Source of the DNA: Hemerocallis citrina
Lineage: Eukaryota > Streptophyta > Magnoliopsida > Asparagales > Asphodelaceae
Direction of reading: 5' to 3'
Assembly: GCA_017893485.1 (NCBI GenBank)
Contig: CM030365.1
Location: forward strand, 30,774,289-30,838,288
DNA: 64,000 bases
Positions 11,600 through 23,425 of the stretch are shown here, in pieces. The notes beneath the pieces are model-generated. The model ran no database searches and had not been told where the DNA came from. It worked only from the letters and a program-made list of their open reading frames with translations. The position numbers and the translations under genes were made by a program. Positions within the stretch are counted from its first letter, which is position 1. Each line of letters begins with the position of its first letter.

Positions 11600-12271
11600 C
11601 AACCTCTTCGCATGGGCGCACTCAGATATGCCAGGGATTTCGGAGGACCTAATCATGCAAAAGCTAAGTGTCCACCCGACTCGAGACCAGTCCAACAAAA
11701 GCGCCGTAAGTTCGCTTCCGACAGGCACCAAATGATAAAAGAAGAAGTGGACAAGCTCCTTTCGGCTCGGTTCATACAGGAGGTCAACTACCCTGAGTGA
11801 TTGGCCAATGTTGTGATGGTGAAGAAACCAAACAGGAAGTAGAGGATCTGTATAGACTTCACATACCTCAATAGGTCTGTCCTAAAGATCTGTTCCCCCT
11901 CCCGAGCATCGACGGCTCTAATAGATGCAACCTCGGGTCACGAGTTTCTAAGCTTCATGGATGCCTTTCCGGGCTATAACTAGATCAAGATGTTTCTTCA
12001 GAACATGCCCAAGACTGGCTTTGTAACCGACCAAGGCCTCTACTACGACCGGTTCTACCCTTCGGGTTGAAGAACATCTGTGCCACATACCAAAGGATCG
12101 TCAATCGGGTCTTTGAAGAAAAGATATGATGAAACATGGAGGTATATATGTCGACGATATGCTCATCAAAAGTCGTAGAGGGCAAGATCACGTCAGTATC
12201 TCGAGGAGGCTTTCGGGCCTACGATCCCACAATCTGAGACTCAACCCCTCCAAATGCTCATTTGGTGTCAT
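11600..12271 (+). pseudogene. pol: Tat reverse transcriptase, N-terminal part (broken, cut by LTR3)
   Basis: Reverse transcriptase of the Tat element: copies the RNA genome into DNA inside the particle. Seen in order: VDKLLSARFIQEVNYPE (11746-11796), VKKPNRK (about 11818), CIDFTYLN, FMDAFPGYN (about 11956) and the catalytic box IYVDDML with YVDD at 12147-12158. The last block before the break is LNPSKCSFGV, ending at 12271 where LTR3 inserted; the next residues VTS-NLGFVVSQRGI lie at 17291 on. Several stops (for example after NRK and in the GYN-IK box, both explicable by C-to-T change of CAG or TGG) and a frameshift near 12110 make it non-functional. Confidence 0.85.
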
Positions 12272-13480
12272 TGTAACACCTCGGATTTTAAAATACCGAA
12301 AATATTCGCTTTCATATTTTGTAGGGGTGAGAATTATTTTAAGTGATATCTTATTTTATTTATTTTTAATATCGATACTGGTATTGCATATTTGTGGTAA
12401 ATTGGTATTATGATTATATTAGAATTAAGAGTTGAGATTTTGTGTGAGGAAATATAGTTTACTTTATTTTATCATTATGGGGGATTATTATAAGATAATT
12501 TTAATGTGTTTTGTATTGTTTGTATTATTATAGAAAAGAGTTGGGGTTTATTTGTAATATATTGGATTTGGAGGGCTTATAGGTAATTATACCTTACTAT
12601 TATTATTTATATACATTATATTTTCAAATAACCCCTCCCCCATTTCTTTCCTTCTTTCTTTCTTTCTTCCCCCTTCCCGTTCACTTCACCCGGCCGAAAC
12701 AAAAAAAAAAGCCACCGAACCCATTCGGTTGGCCCTTCCGCCACCCAAATCTGTTCCATTTCTCCATGGTTTTTAAATTAAACTGAGGGGTATACTAATT
12801 GAAGGGTTCTCTACAACGTGGTAGCATCGGATTTTCGAAAGGATTCCGGGCCTACGATCCCACAATCTGAGACTCAACCCCTCCAAATGCTCATTCGGTG
12901 TCATTGTAACACCTCGGATTTTAAAATACCGAAAATATTCGCTTTCATATTTTGTAGGGGTGAGAATTATTTTAAGTGATATCTTATTTTATTTATTTTT
13001 AATATCAATATTGGTATTGCATATTTGTGGTAAATTGGTATTATGATTATATTAGAATTAAGAGTTGAGATTTTGTGTGAGGAAATATAGTTTACTTTAT
13101 TTTATCATTATGGGGGATTATTATAAGATAATTTTAATGTGTTTTGTATTGTTTGTATTATTATAGAAAAGAGTTGGGGTTTATTTGTAATATATTGGAT
13201 TTGGAGGGCTTATAGGTAATTATACCTTACTATTATTATTTATATACATTATATTTTCAAATAACCCCTCCCCCATTTCTTTCCTTCTTTCTTTCTTTCT
13301 TCCCCCTTCCCGTTCACTTCATCCGGCCGAAACAAAAAAAAAGCCACCGAACCCATTCGGTTGGCCCTTCCGCCACCCAAATCCGTTCCATTTCTCCATG
13401 GTTTTTAAATTAAACTGAGGGGTATACTAATTGAAGGGTTCTCTACAACGTGGTAGCATCGGATTTTCGAAAGGATTCCG
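12216..13480 (+). repeat. 633-bp direct tandem duplication across the LTR3 left border
   Basis: The segment holding the last 56 bp of Tat RT and the first ~575 bp of LTR3 occurs twice, head to tail: TGTAACACC starts at 12272 and again at 12905. The copies differ at only a handful of positions and by one base in an A-run. The junction (about 12846-12850) has a short GG/CCG overlap and no target duplication. Confidence 0.9.
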
Positions 13481-16400
13481 AAAAGGTGGAAAAAGTCGAA
13501 CTTCGACTGGCTACAGGATGGACGTGGGACATCGTTTGCTCGATCCGTCAGGTGAGTACGTTGTATTTATAAATATTTTATATTGTGGCCGAATTTCGTG
13601 GCCTTTTGATATGTTTTGTGGGAGTTATGCCCAAAAATGGGTTTTTGTTGAAAATACGGATTTCTAATGATCCAAAAGGGGTTTTTGATATATGTGGTGA
13701 AAGTGACTATTTTAAGTATATAAAATCTATAGTATGGGTTAATGTGATGTGTTGGTATATAAAAACCAAATATATTAAATCGTTTATGCATATTTTTACC
13801 TCGTGCATGTTTTGTACATGTTTTTAGGGTATATAGGCCGATATAGGTAATTTGGTATATGCGGAGCCTTGTGTACGGGCTAACATGCTATGGATAGATG
13901 TTATAAGATGTAATTAGACGAAATTAGTGATTGTGACCATGTTTTGAAAATCCGTGTAATTATGGTGCATGTTTTGTGCATGTTTTGGGGCATATAAGCC
14001 CCTATAGGTGATTTTACTTATATGAAACATGATGCATGAGCTAGTATGCTATAATTGAATATTATGAGATTTAATTAGAGGAAATAAATTATTTTGGCTC
14101 ATTTTCTTGGAAATCCACATGTGTGGTGTATGTTTGGGATATATATGTAACATGATATTGACTTGTGATGTGATAATGGATGAAATTAGTAAGTGGGTAT
14201 ATGTTTACAGTCTAATTATGTTCGACATGAATTAATGGGCAATAGTATGATATTACAATGTGATGAATTATCTATTTTGATACTCTTATGATATGGAATA
14301 ACCTAATATAGTTCTTTTATTAATATTATAACTTGGTGTACGTTTATATGTGATTTAATGAAGTAGCAACTAGCATTGTATTCATGATGGGTGATGTTAT
14401 GGAGAATTAAATAACATGGTACCCTTAATGTGGGTTGATATGGCAAAATAAATATCCTAGTGCATTAATATTATGCATTAATATGATATGATAAGTTATG
14501 TGTTGAATAACAGGGTGTATGCATAGTGTGGTATAATGACATGAAGATAAAAGATCAGCTGGTACGTGCTAATAAAATGTGGTATTAATTCACGTGGTTA
14601 AAGCAAAAGTGAAACGCTTGTGTGATAAAATAAAATGGAAAGATGCAATGATTAATGCTAATAACAAATGGCTTTGTTGACCAGTACCTACAGCAATCCT
14701 GGGGGTTTGGGCTAGACCTCCTAACACCCAAGGACCGGCTTGGGGTAAGTGGACCCAAACTATGTTTGGGGTAAGTGATTTTTATTGCCCAAGCTATCGG
14801 CTTGAGGCCCGGTTTTCCCTCGATGACAGCTGTCGCGAGGAAGTACCCAGTTTACCTGGGACGTGGTTTTTCCCTCCTGGCTATCGTCTGGGAGGAAGCA
14901 CCCAGTTTACCTAGGATGTGGTTTTTCCCTCGATGACAGCTGTCGCGAGGAAGTACCCAGTTTATCTGGGACGTGGTTTTTCCCTCCTGGCTATCGGCTG
15001 GGAGGAAGCACCCAGTTTACCTGGGACGTGGTTTTTCCCTCGATGACAGACATCGCGAGGAAGCATCCAGTTTACCTGGGACGTGGCTTTTTCCCTCTTG
15101 GCTTCGGCTGGGAGGAAGTACCCAGTTTACCTGGGACGTGTTTTTCTCTCGCTAGTTCGGCTAGGAGGAAGACGTAGCCTCGGACGAGTAAGACTCTGTG
15201 TGAGCATCGGACTGCGTGTTTACTGGGCTGTCGGCTTTCAGTATGTTGGGATACTGTGGCTCACTGGTCGACAAACTAATAAAATAACTTTGTGTTAATA
15301 AAAATGTGAGAGTAAAGAAAGTGGATAGTAAAATGTGAATTGAATGTGGAAAATAAAGTGGATAGTAAAATGTGAATTGTGTGTGGAAAAGAAAGTGGAT
15401 AGTGAAATGTGAATTGTGTATGGGAAAGAAAATTGTTGTGAATGAAGTAATTATGAAAGTGAACGTGTTATGAGTTAGTGTATAAAAAGAAATGATAAAT
15501 GCAGCATGTGATTAATTTAAGATGAAAAGAATAAAAGAGATGTGTTATCATGAATAATATGAAGTAATTGTATTACGTATGGGATCATTAAAGTAAATGC
15601 AGATTGATATGAGTTGTACCTTGGAATTGTGTCAAGGAACTACCTGCCCGCAATTTCTGTGGAAATTGTGGGAACTACCTGCCTTGGCATAATTCGTAGG
15701 GTGAGTGGATATAATAGTGGTAATGATTGATAGAAATGAGAAATAAAGTGAAGTGAAGATGATAAGTGATTGAAGTGAAATTAATAATCAAGCTATCAGC
15801 TTGAGATGTGATGTGATATTACCCAAACTGTGTGTTTGAGGTACAGTGATTATTACCCAAGCTATCGGCTATGGGATGTGATATGTTGTGGCCCTAGATT
15901 GTGTTTGGGGATTAAGTGAAAATGACAATAAGATATATTACTTATAAGAATGAGAATTTCTAAAGTGGTATAATGAGATGGAAATGAACCATAAAGCATG
16001 TTTTTGATGTAATAAGTATAAGCATTCGATCAATAATGTGTTAATGATGTGATAAGGTGTAAGAGCATTGCAATAAGCAATTAGATGTTATATTTGTGTT
16101 ATAAGACTTGAATGAATGTGGTATTAAGAGAATATAAGCAATTGTAAGAAATGATACTGGATAGGGCATAATAAAATAAATACCCGTATTATGGGATTGG
16201 TTATGAAACTGGTTATTAAGAGAGTATGTGTATTATGAGTTATATTCATACAAATTGTTATTAATGAAAGGAGTAATAACATACAAATGGTTATAATGCT
16301 ATTATGACGATACTTGTGGAAGAATGAATATTGGGTTAGAGTAGTTAAATTGAAAAGTAATGGATGGTATGTGTATTCGTACCATGCGGATGTTGAATAA

Positions 16401-17290
16401 GTATATATATATATATATATATATACGAGGTTGATGTGAAGTATATTATGAAATGTGGGAAGTTATGGATAATTAAATAGTTGAGTGCAGGATTGGCAAA
16501 GTATTTGATATATCATTGTATTGACGATGTTGATGTGTTCAGGATTCAGGTTGCATTATCTTAATTTGGTATTCGTAAGTTTAAATTATTTTCTTTATAC
16601 TATTTTAATTTGTCATTAGATTAATAACTATACTCACACCAGAAATGGCTAACCCCTTAGTGTTTGGGGGATTAGGGCAGTCTGAGGACTACCCTAGATA
16701 CCCTACTGTTACAGGTTCTCATCAGTGCAGGGGTGAAGCGTGGATTGGTAGGATGAAGTTTTAATTTAAAATTTTGTAGTATTTAGTTATAGGAATAGTA
16801 AAATTTATTATTTAAATTGTATTAGGGATGTATAAGCATGTATATGACGATGATGAGTATAGTGTGGGGTGATGTGGTATGTTTGTGACCCGTACCCATC
16901 TCGTTGTGGAGTACCGGGCTCTGTGGTAGGTTTTACAAGGATTTTTCTAAAATTTTACCTCGTTTTTCAAAGAAATTTATAGTTTTTAATTAATATTTGA
17001 TAATCCGTTATGAGTTTGGCCCCCAGAGCATTATATTATATTGCCTGTGTGTATCTGCTCATTTTGGCCTGAGGAGCCATGAAAATATTATGTGGATTGT
17101 GAGCTACGGAATTTTGAGTAGAATTCCGTAAGCTATCTGTGTTTCGGGGCAAAATTTACAGGGGAGACTCTGCCAAAATTTTCCCTGGAATATAACTTTC
17201 TTAGTTTATGACCAAAGTGATATAGAAATTGAAAGAATTGAATTTGGAGACTTAGTTTTAAAAAAAAAAAAAAAAAATTGGGTTGTTACA
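12272..17290 (+). mobile_element. LTR3: solo LTR in Tat reverse transcriptase
   Basis: Begins TGTAACACC and ends GTTGTTACA. Flanks are GTCAT (12267-12271) and GTCAC (17291-17295), a 5-bp target duplication with one change. The RT frame reads directly from SFGV into TSANLGF when the insert is removed. Without the 633-bp duplication the LTR is about 4.4 kb. It is the most complete copy of the LTR1/LTR2/LTR3 family here. It holds no gag or pol domains, so it arose by LTR-LTR recombination or is a very long non-coding LTR. Confidence 0.85.
14811..15175 (+). repeat. 110-bp tandem repeat rich in hairpins (LTR3)
   Basis: Units start at 14821, 14931 and 15041 (CGATGACAG blocks), period 110 bp. Each half-unit ends with CCCAG-TTTAC-CTGGG, a perfect 5-bp stem. 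It is the counterpart of the 115-bp array of LTR1. The three open frames here (60-104 codons) are a by-product of the repeat and are not treated as genes. Confidence 0.85.
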
Positions 17291-17995
17291 GTCACCTCAG
17301 CGAATCTCGGATTCGTGGTTAGCCAGCGAGGTATTAAGGCAAACCCCGAAAAGATTTAAGCCATACTGGACATGGCCTCTCCTAGAAATGTCAAAAAAGT
17401 TTAACGGCTCATGGGTCGATTGGCGGCCATCGGCCGTTTCCTCTCCAAGTATGGAGAAAAGTCTATCTCATTCTTCAAAGTCCTCAGGGGGGCGAAAAGC
17501 TTCGAGTGGGGAGAAACCTAACATCAAGCTTTTGACCAGCTGAAATCATACAAGGCCAACCCCCCGCTCTTTAGCAATCCAGAGCCGGATGGGCCCCTCT
17601 TTCTCTATCTAGTCGCCTCGAAGTATGCGCTAAGTGCAATACTTATCAGGGAAGAATACGAGGTATAAAAGCCCATCTATTATTTTAGCAAAGTCCTGCA
17701 CGATGCTGAGCTTTGATACACCAAGATGGAAAAGGTCACCTATGCATTTGTGATGGCCTCTCTGAAACTCCGACCATAGTTTCAGGCCCACTCCATCCAA
17801 GTCCTGACAGATCAGCCTCTCATGCTAGTCCTCAACTGAGCTAAGCCAGAATGAAAACTCCGGCAAGCTGATCAAGTGGTCAACTGAGCTAAGCCAGCAT
17901 GAAAACAACTACCAACCCCACACAATTATCAAAGGACTAGCCCTAGCAGAATTCATCTCAAAATGTACTATTCCCGAAGCATCTAAAATCCGAGA
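17291..17995 (+). pseudogene. pol: Tat RT C-terminus and RNase H (broken)
   Basis: Continues the RT cut by LTR3: TSANLGFVVSQRGIKANPEK, then LMGRLAAIGRFLSKYGE and FFKVLRG, the thumb and connection region of Tat RT. From 17600 the RNase H part is readable: ALSAILIREE, IYYFSKVLHDAE, then KMEKVTYAFVMASLKLRP and VLTDQPL, matching the usual E and D positions. Stops are frequent, many being TAG or TGA in place of CAG, CGA or TGG. A short duplication of GTCAACTGAGCTAAGCCAG occurs near 17835-17900. The gene ends where LTR4 inserted at 18001. Confidence 0.8.
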
Positions 17996-18000
17996 GGATG

Positions 18001-21000
18001 TGTCACGCCCCGCTTCCCAAAAACATGGAATACGAGCGCGTGACGATGCCCAGTGAATGATTTTTACATCATCCATAAGCTGTAGGATCGACTCAGCATC
18101 ATAACAAGAATATAACCTGATTTATATATAATCGAGCATGCATGAATAATTTATTAAGCAACATAAAACAATTTAAACAAATAATAATATTCAAATATTT
18201 CCCATGTCTGGATCAAGTGTAAACTCGGAAACACGTCTTATACAGCAGAAGAAATAAATACCTTAAGGAAAGCAATTATTTAAACAAGTCCTTGCTCCAA
18301 GCGAAGCCTAAAATGTCTGCTCGCTAATTCCAGCAGGCAACTCATCTCCAAAGTCTGCTTAATAAATATAAAAAGGAAAAACAGGGAAAAGCAAGAGAAG
18401 ATGCCCTTAGTGCAAGCTAGGGCCACAAATAGTGAAAACAAGTACAAGTATGGGGAACAGGAACTGGAATCAAGAATGTAACAGAGTTATAACAAGTAGT
18501 AGAAAAACCAAGAACTAGCTGACAATAGGGACATCCTAGTAAACAGGCTAGTTAACAACTGCTAATGGTAAAACATGTGACAGGTGAACCTGTAGGGGTA
18601 ACTAACATCAAGTATCATGCTTCATGTGTCAGGTTTCACGTATCAAGTTTCAGGTATCGTATCATCAAGTATCAAGTAACAGGTGTCATGTTCAGGTTCA
18701 TGTTCAAGTATTGTAGTTATTACTATCTAGGTAGCACGACATGCATCCATCTTTTTACTACATGGTTGCTACAGTCAAAACAATTGCGTTTAGACCTAGT
18801 AATGGAGTCTATAGGGCGGTGTACTCAGGCATCAAATAACAAGCAGGTGATCAAACCATGGGTTCTAGAGGTGGCCCCCGTAGGCTCTAGAGGTGGCCCC
18901 TGTAGGCTCTAGAGGTGGCACTTAATTCTACGTGGCACTTAGTTCCATGTGATCGCAAATATATATCATGTAATCTTGTAATGGGCTCTAGAGGTGGCCC
19001 CCGTCACCATGACGTGGCACTTAGTTCTACGTGGCACTTAGTTCCATTTAACATACAACTTTGGGAAACACGGGCCCCCTTCCGAGTACACTTACCTATG
19101 TTGTCCACTCTATAGTCCTTCCCCCAAACCCCGGCTTGTTACATTTGTTCAGGCAGAATTGTGTATTTGAGTTTATACATGTAAAACAGGATTGAAATAA
19201 TGAAAATTAATTCTAAGAAAAAAAATTTGGGGATGTCCTATAGGGTGTACAGCAACTACATATAAAATTTCAAGTCAAACGCTTGCTGTTTACATAGCCA
19301 AATCAATTCGCAAAGTAAAGGTGTGCAGCAGTTTTGCAAATCTGCGTCTACCGACACAGCTGCAGTAAAACTGCCATAACTCCTAGACCGTAACTCCGAA
19401 TTCGAAACTTTCGGAAGCTATAGATATCTAGACATCCAGATCTACATTTTCCATTCAGGACTCGGGCCCAGATTCTAATGTTAAAGGGGTCGAAACAGCG
19501 AAAGAAGATTCAGGACAGCAATATGTGGAAATAACTTCCTAGTATAGGTTACATGGAAATTTGTCATTAGGCGTCTAAGTTATTGTGTGATATAAATACA
19601 GGATGGTGGTGGTCAAAATAGCAAGTAATAATTGTTTTCAAGTCAAATGGTTGCAAGATCATCAAATACAAAATATAACATGTGTCTAAATCTAGGGCTC
19701 CTTAATTCATGTGTCCATATGTTCAGGGGTAAAAGAGTCCAAGTAATTATAATTTAACACAATGAAATTTTTGTGACTTTTAGAATCATAAAATTTTGGA
19801 GGTTTAATATTGATCAACAACGATAGTCAAGGAGGAGTCACAATTCTAACTATTTGTAGTATTTTTCAAGGGATGCTTGTACTAGAACAAATAAATTGTA
19901 CAAGGGATACTTGCCTTTAGGGGAGAAGACGATGAATCCGACGGATGACGGGAACGGGTCCCGAAGACACGGCGACAAGCAAACGACCACGATAATCACG
20001 ATCGGGCACGGATCTCGATGATGATCACGATCAAGATGAAGATCCAGCGAATCCAACGGTCGAGATCGGAAATAAAACATATGAGAATTAGAAGGGAACC
20101 AAAATATATCATGATTGACCATTGATGAATAAGAACAAAAGTAGATCAAATGTTTACTCACCAAGCAAAGGACGAACGAGACGATCCAAGGCCGAGATCA
20201 AGTTGATCAACCAATCGACGGCCGAGATCGAAGATCAAGATGGTGATCACAATCGCGATGATCCAGAGAGATTCAACGGTCGAGATCATGTTCTTGATGA
20301 TGACGGAGATGATGATCACAATCGCGATGATCGAAGATCGGACGGCCTAGATCCAAAGGCTTGGTGATGATCAAATGAAGGATCAGACGGCTGGATCTGC
20401 TTAGATCTGAGTTGAGGTTCACGATTGGGTGGACGGTCGAGATCTGATCTAGCTGGAAAGATCAGATCTGATAAAAAATCAGATCTTAATCAATCAACGG
20501 CCCAGATTTAAATTCTCACTCTCCTTCCTTCTTTTTCCCTCCTTCACAGAAACAGGGGGAGATAGAGGGGGACTCGGCGACGATCGCTGACGGACGGCAA
20601 GGAGCGTCGGGGTGCTGCCGTAGGAGCATCGAGATGGCGCAGCGCGACTACACGAGGGATCGCGGTCTGCTGGCGTCACTGAGGTCGGGGCAGGGCGGGG
20701 CTGTCGCCGCTGAAGGCGAATGGATGGTCGGAGGGTTGGGATGCACTGCAGCGTCGTGGCTGCGACGTCGACCATGGAGTGGCCGTCGGGAGGTGCACAG
20801 GGCACGGGGCTGGCATCGGAGTGGTGGGACGGCGTTGTCGCGCGGCTGGACGGCGCAACAGCGCATGATGTGGCCGTCGGTGCTGTAGGGCATCGATGCT
20901 GCCATCGGGAGGAGGCAGGAGGGGGCACTGCAGGGCTTTGCAGAGGGTCATCGAGGGGGGTCGCATGGTGGCGTGGGGTGGAGGTGGAGGTTGGGGGTGA

Positions 21001-21658
21001 ACGGGGTAAGGGAGAGAGACGGGAGGGAGATGAAGAGGTTGAAGATGGAGTGTGACGGCTGAGGTAATTAGCAGTAGTAGGGTTTTTAGGGTTGAGTTTA
21101 GAAGAGTAGGTTTTATATAATAGGGTATTGGGTTGTTAGGGTCTAAATGAATTTGGACCCAATAAGAGGTGGGTATTGGTTTATCCAATAAGGAAAAATA
21201 GAGTTCTAAATTAAAATGATAAATAATAATAAATTAATAAAATCATGGTATACATAAATCCAATAGTATATAAAATCCAATAAGGAGATAAAATAACTAA
21301 TACAAGGTAGGATTATATAACAAGGTATATTAGTTCCGTAGTATGAGAATTATTTGAATACTACAATACATTTATCAATAGAGATAGTTTTAAATTTAAG
21401 AATCAAGGGTGAAAGCTACAAATAATAATAACAATCATAAGCTTAATCATAATAATCAAGGTAATAATAAAAGATTTGTACTATAACAAAATAACATTGG
21501 GAACTGGTTATAAATAAAACTATGGATAAAAAAAATAGATTTTTAATATGAGGACTATGAATACATTTTATCAAAAGAATTTGGAAGCGAAAGGAAAAAA
21601 ATGATTTATAAAAATTTTTAAATACAGATTATAGGGATTTAGGGAAACAGGATTTACA
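18001..21658 (-). mobile_element. LTR4: solo LTR, reverse orientation, between Tat RNase H and second RNase H
   Basis: On the + strand it begins TGTCACGCCCCG and ends GATTTACA; read on minus it starts TGTAAATCCTGTTTCCCTAAAT, close to the start of LTR5, and ends GGGGCGTGACA, as LTR5 does. GGATG is duplicated exactly at 17996-18000 and 21659-21663. Removing it joins the two parts of Tat pol. A GATC-rich block (20040-20480) and a region with long G/C-rich frames (20494-21055) resemble 27290-27560 and 26730-27430 in LTR5. The ORFs there (up to 170 codons) lack any recognisable domain and occur on both strands, so they are not called as genes. Confidence 0.85.
18850..19045 (+). repeat. Short repeats GGCTCTAGAGGTGGC in LTR4
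   Basis: GGCTCTAGAGGTGGC occurs four times (18868-18985), twice followed by CACTTAGTTC and CTACGTGGCACTTAGTTCC blocks. No function apparent. Confidence 0.7.
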
Positions 21659-21663
21659 GGATG

Positions 21664-21960
21664 TACCAATTTAGGAGATTTATGTTGATGGATCATCCTG
21701 CAAGGGTGGCAGTGGATCTGACATCATAGTCAGGGTTTCCGATGATTTCGTCCTTCAGTATTCCCTACGACTCAATCATCAGACCTCTAACAACGAGGCA
21801 GAATACGGAGCGATGATTTTCGGGCTCATGCTAGCTCACAAGGCAGGGGAAAGACAGGTGAGGGCCTTCGGTGACTCTCAGCTCGTGGTCAACCAGATCT
21901 TCGGGCACGTGATGCTCGGATGATCAATACTTAGCACACGTCAGAAATCTTAACAGTCTT
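21664..21960 (+). pseudogene. Tat second (archaeal-like) RNase H
   Basis: A second RNase H domain after the first is a hallmark of the Tat lineage. The frame reads IYVDGSSCKGGSGSDIIV, then YSLRLNHQTSNNEAEYGAM and FGDSQLVVNQIFG, which supply the first Asp, the Glu and the second Asp of the active site. A stop lies just after (TGA near 21920). LTR4 inserted just in front of it. It would remove the RNA strand during reverse transcription, or act as a structural substitute as proposed for dual-RNase H elements; here it is only a fragment. Confidence 0.75.
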
Positions 21961-22149
21961 CAAGGGTGGCGTTGTTGAGCATATTCCGAAAGAACAAAAT
22001 AGCTAGGCTAATGCCATGTCCAAGCTTACTTCTGTGAAGTCCACCTCAAGCTTAGCATTGAGAACCCTGAGATCATTTGCATCAACCCGGGTGTACAAGG
22101 GAAAACTTGGATGGATCCCATCCGAATGTTCTTCACAGATGGCAAACTC

Positions 22150-22965
22150 CTAAAAGTCCTGGCCGAAGCTAGGAAGATAAGGGTCTGATCGGAGAGATTC
22201 ACCTTGATTGACGATGTAGTCTTCAAGCGCACATACACTAAAGTGGATGAGAGACCAGATCTCCGCTGTCTGAGTCCCGATGAAATCAAGTATGTAGTAG
22301 AGGAGTTGCATGAGGGAATTGGAGGGTGCCATATGGGCAGTAGGTTGTTCGCGAGGAAAGTACTCAACCACGGGTACTATTGGCTGACCATACTACGAGA
22401 CTTCTATGATCTTGTAAAAAAATGCGGTTCCTACCAGAGATTCTATTCGATTAGGCGCACGCCACAGACCGAGCTCAAGTCACTTGCTAGTCTAGTCCCC
22501 TTTTCCATGTGAGGGATGGATCTAGTCGGGCCCTTCCCGAAGGCCATGTGCCAAAGGCGCTTTCTCATTGTGGCCATCGGCTACTGCACCAAGTGGGTCA
22601 AGGCGGAACCTAACCGGGCATCAAGCCAAACAATTCATTTGGAAACACATCATTTGTCGGTTCGGGATCCCACACATACTCGTTACCGATAAAGAAACTC
22701 AAATTTTCGGTAAGAATTTCTAAAAGTTTTGCACAGACCTCGGTGGACAGCAGTGGTTCTCATCAATATCAAACCCCCATTCAAACAACCAAGATGAAAA
22801 TGCCGACTGCCAAATTCTTGAAGGTCTCAAAAAATGGTTGGACAAATCTCCCATAGGGCTGTGCGTCGACGAATTACCCAGCATCCCTTGGTCATATCGA
22901 ACAACCAAGAGGATCCCTACAGGCGAGTCCCCATTCAATGTTGAGTGGCAAGGACTTGAGAGATT
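22150..22965 (+). pseudogene. pol: Tat integrase (broken)
   Basis: Integrase joins the cDNA ends to the host chromosome. 22204-22512 holds CLSPDEIKYVVEELHEGIGGCHMG and KVLNHGYYW followed by KKCGSYQR, the HHCC zinc domain with its last Cys replaced. After a stop the core follows: GMDLVGPFPKA (first Asp, about 22513), FLIVAIGYCTKWVKAE, ILVTDKETQIF (second Asp, in another frame near 22676) and a degenerate third block near 22790. The C-terminal part GLKKWLDKSPIGLCVDELPSIPWSYRTT with TGESPFNV (22822-22944) is typical of Tat integrase. At least three frameshifts or stops. Confidence 0.8.
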
Positions 22966-23210
22966 GAGGAGCAAGGATTTGAGAAATGCTAACGAGAGAA
23001 ATCTCTCGCCGCTCATTGTTGACCCTAAAAACTAACAAGAGATTTCTCAATCTCTCAAGTCCTTGCCGCTCGTTGTCGACCCCAAACGCTAACAAGAAAT
23101 TTTTCAATCTCTCAGGTCCTCACCGCTTGATGTTAACCTCAAACTCTAATAAGACTTCCAACCTCAACAAGAAATTTCCAACGACCCCTTTAAGTACCAC
23201 AAATGAGCCA
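22949..23210 (+). repeat. Fold-back and ~63-bp repeats after Tat integrase
   Basis: A 20-bp arm at 22949-22968 is the exact reverse complement of 23046-23065, enclosing further partly complementary GAGAAAT/ATTTCTC blocks. A unit with CGCTAACAAGA and TCTCAATCTCTCA also recurs directly two to three times. The 186-codon frame over this stretch is composed of the repeats. Confidence 0.75.
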
Positions 23211-23425
23211 AATTTTATTGATAAGATTCTCACAAGATTACAAGATTACAAGATTACAAGAAGTATAAAAATTACAACACGTGGCGAAGGTCGTTTGAAC
23301 GATATACCCCCTGCCTGGGTAGCCCTAGGACTGATGCAGGTCAGCTCGAGTCCTGCTAAGCGTGTTCAGTTGCTAACTGGCCTATCGACCTCAACCCTAC
23401 GGATGGCCAAAGTAGACGTCCTAGC

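Noticed and set aside
20494..21188. Long overlapping Pro/Ala/His/Arg-rich frames (up to 170 codons) on both strands
   Set aside because: GC-rich part of LTR4 with a counterpart in LTR5 (26732-27421); frames on both strands, no conserved domain, explained by composition.
18001..21658. Reading LTR4 as forward because it starts TGTCACGCC
   Set aside because: The other LTRs have GGGGCGTGACA at the 3' end and TGTAACC-CTATTTCCC at the 5' end, so it must be reverse.
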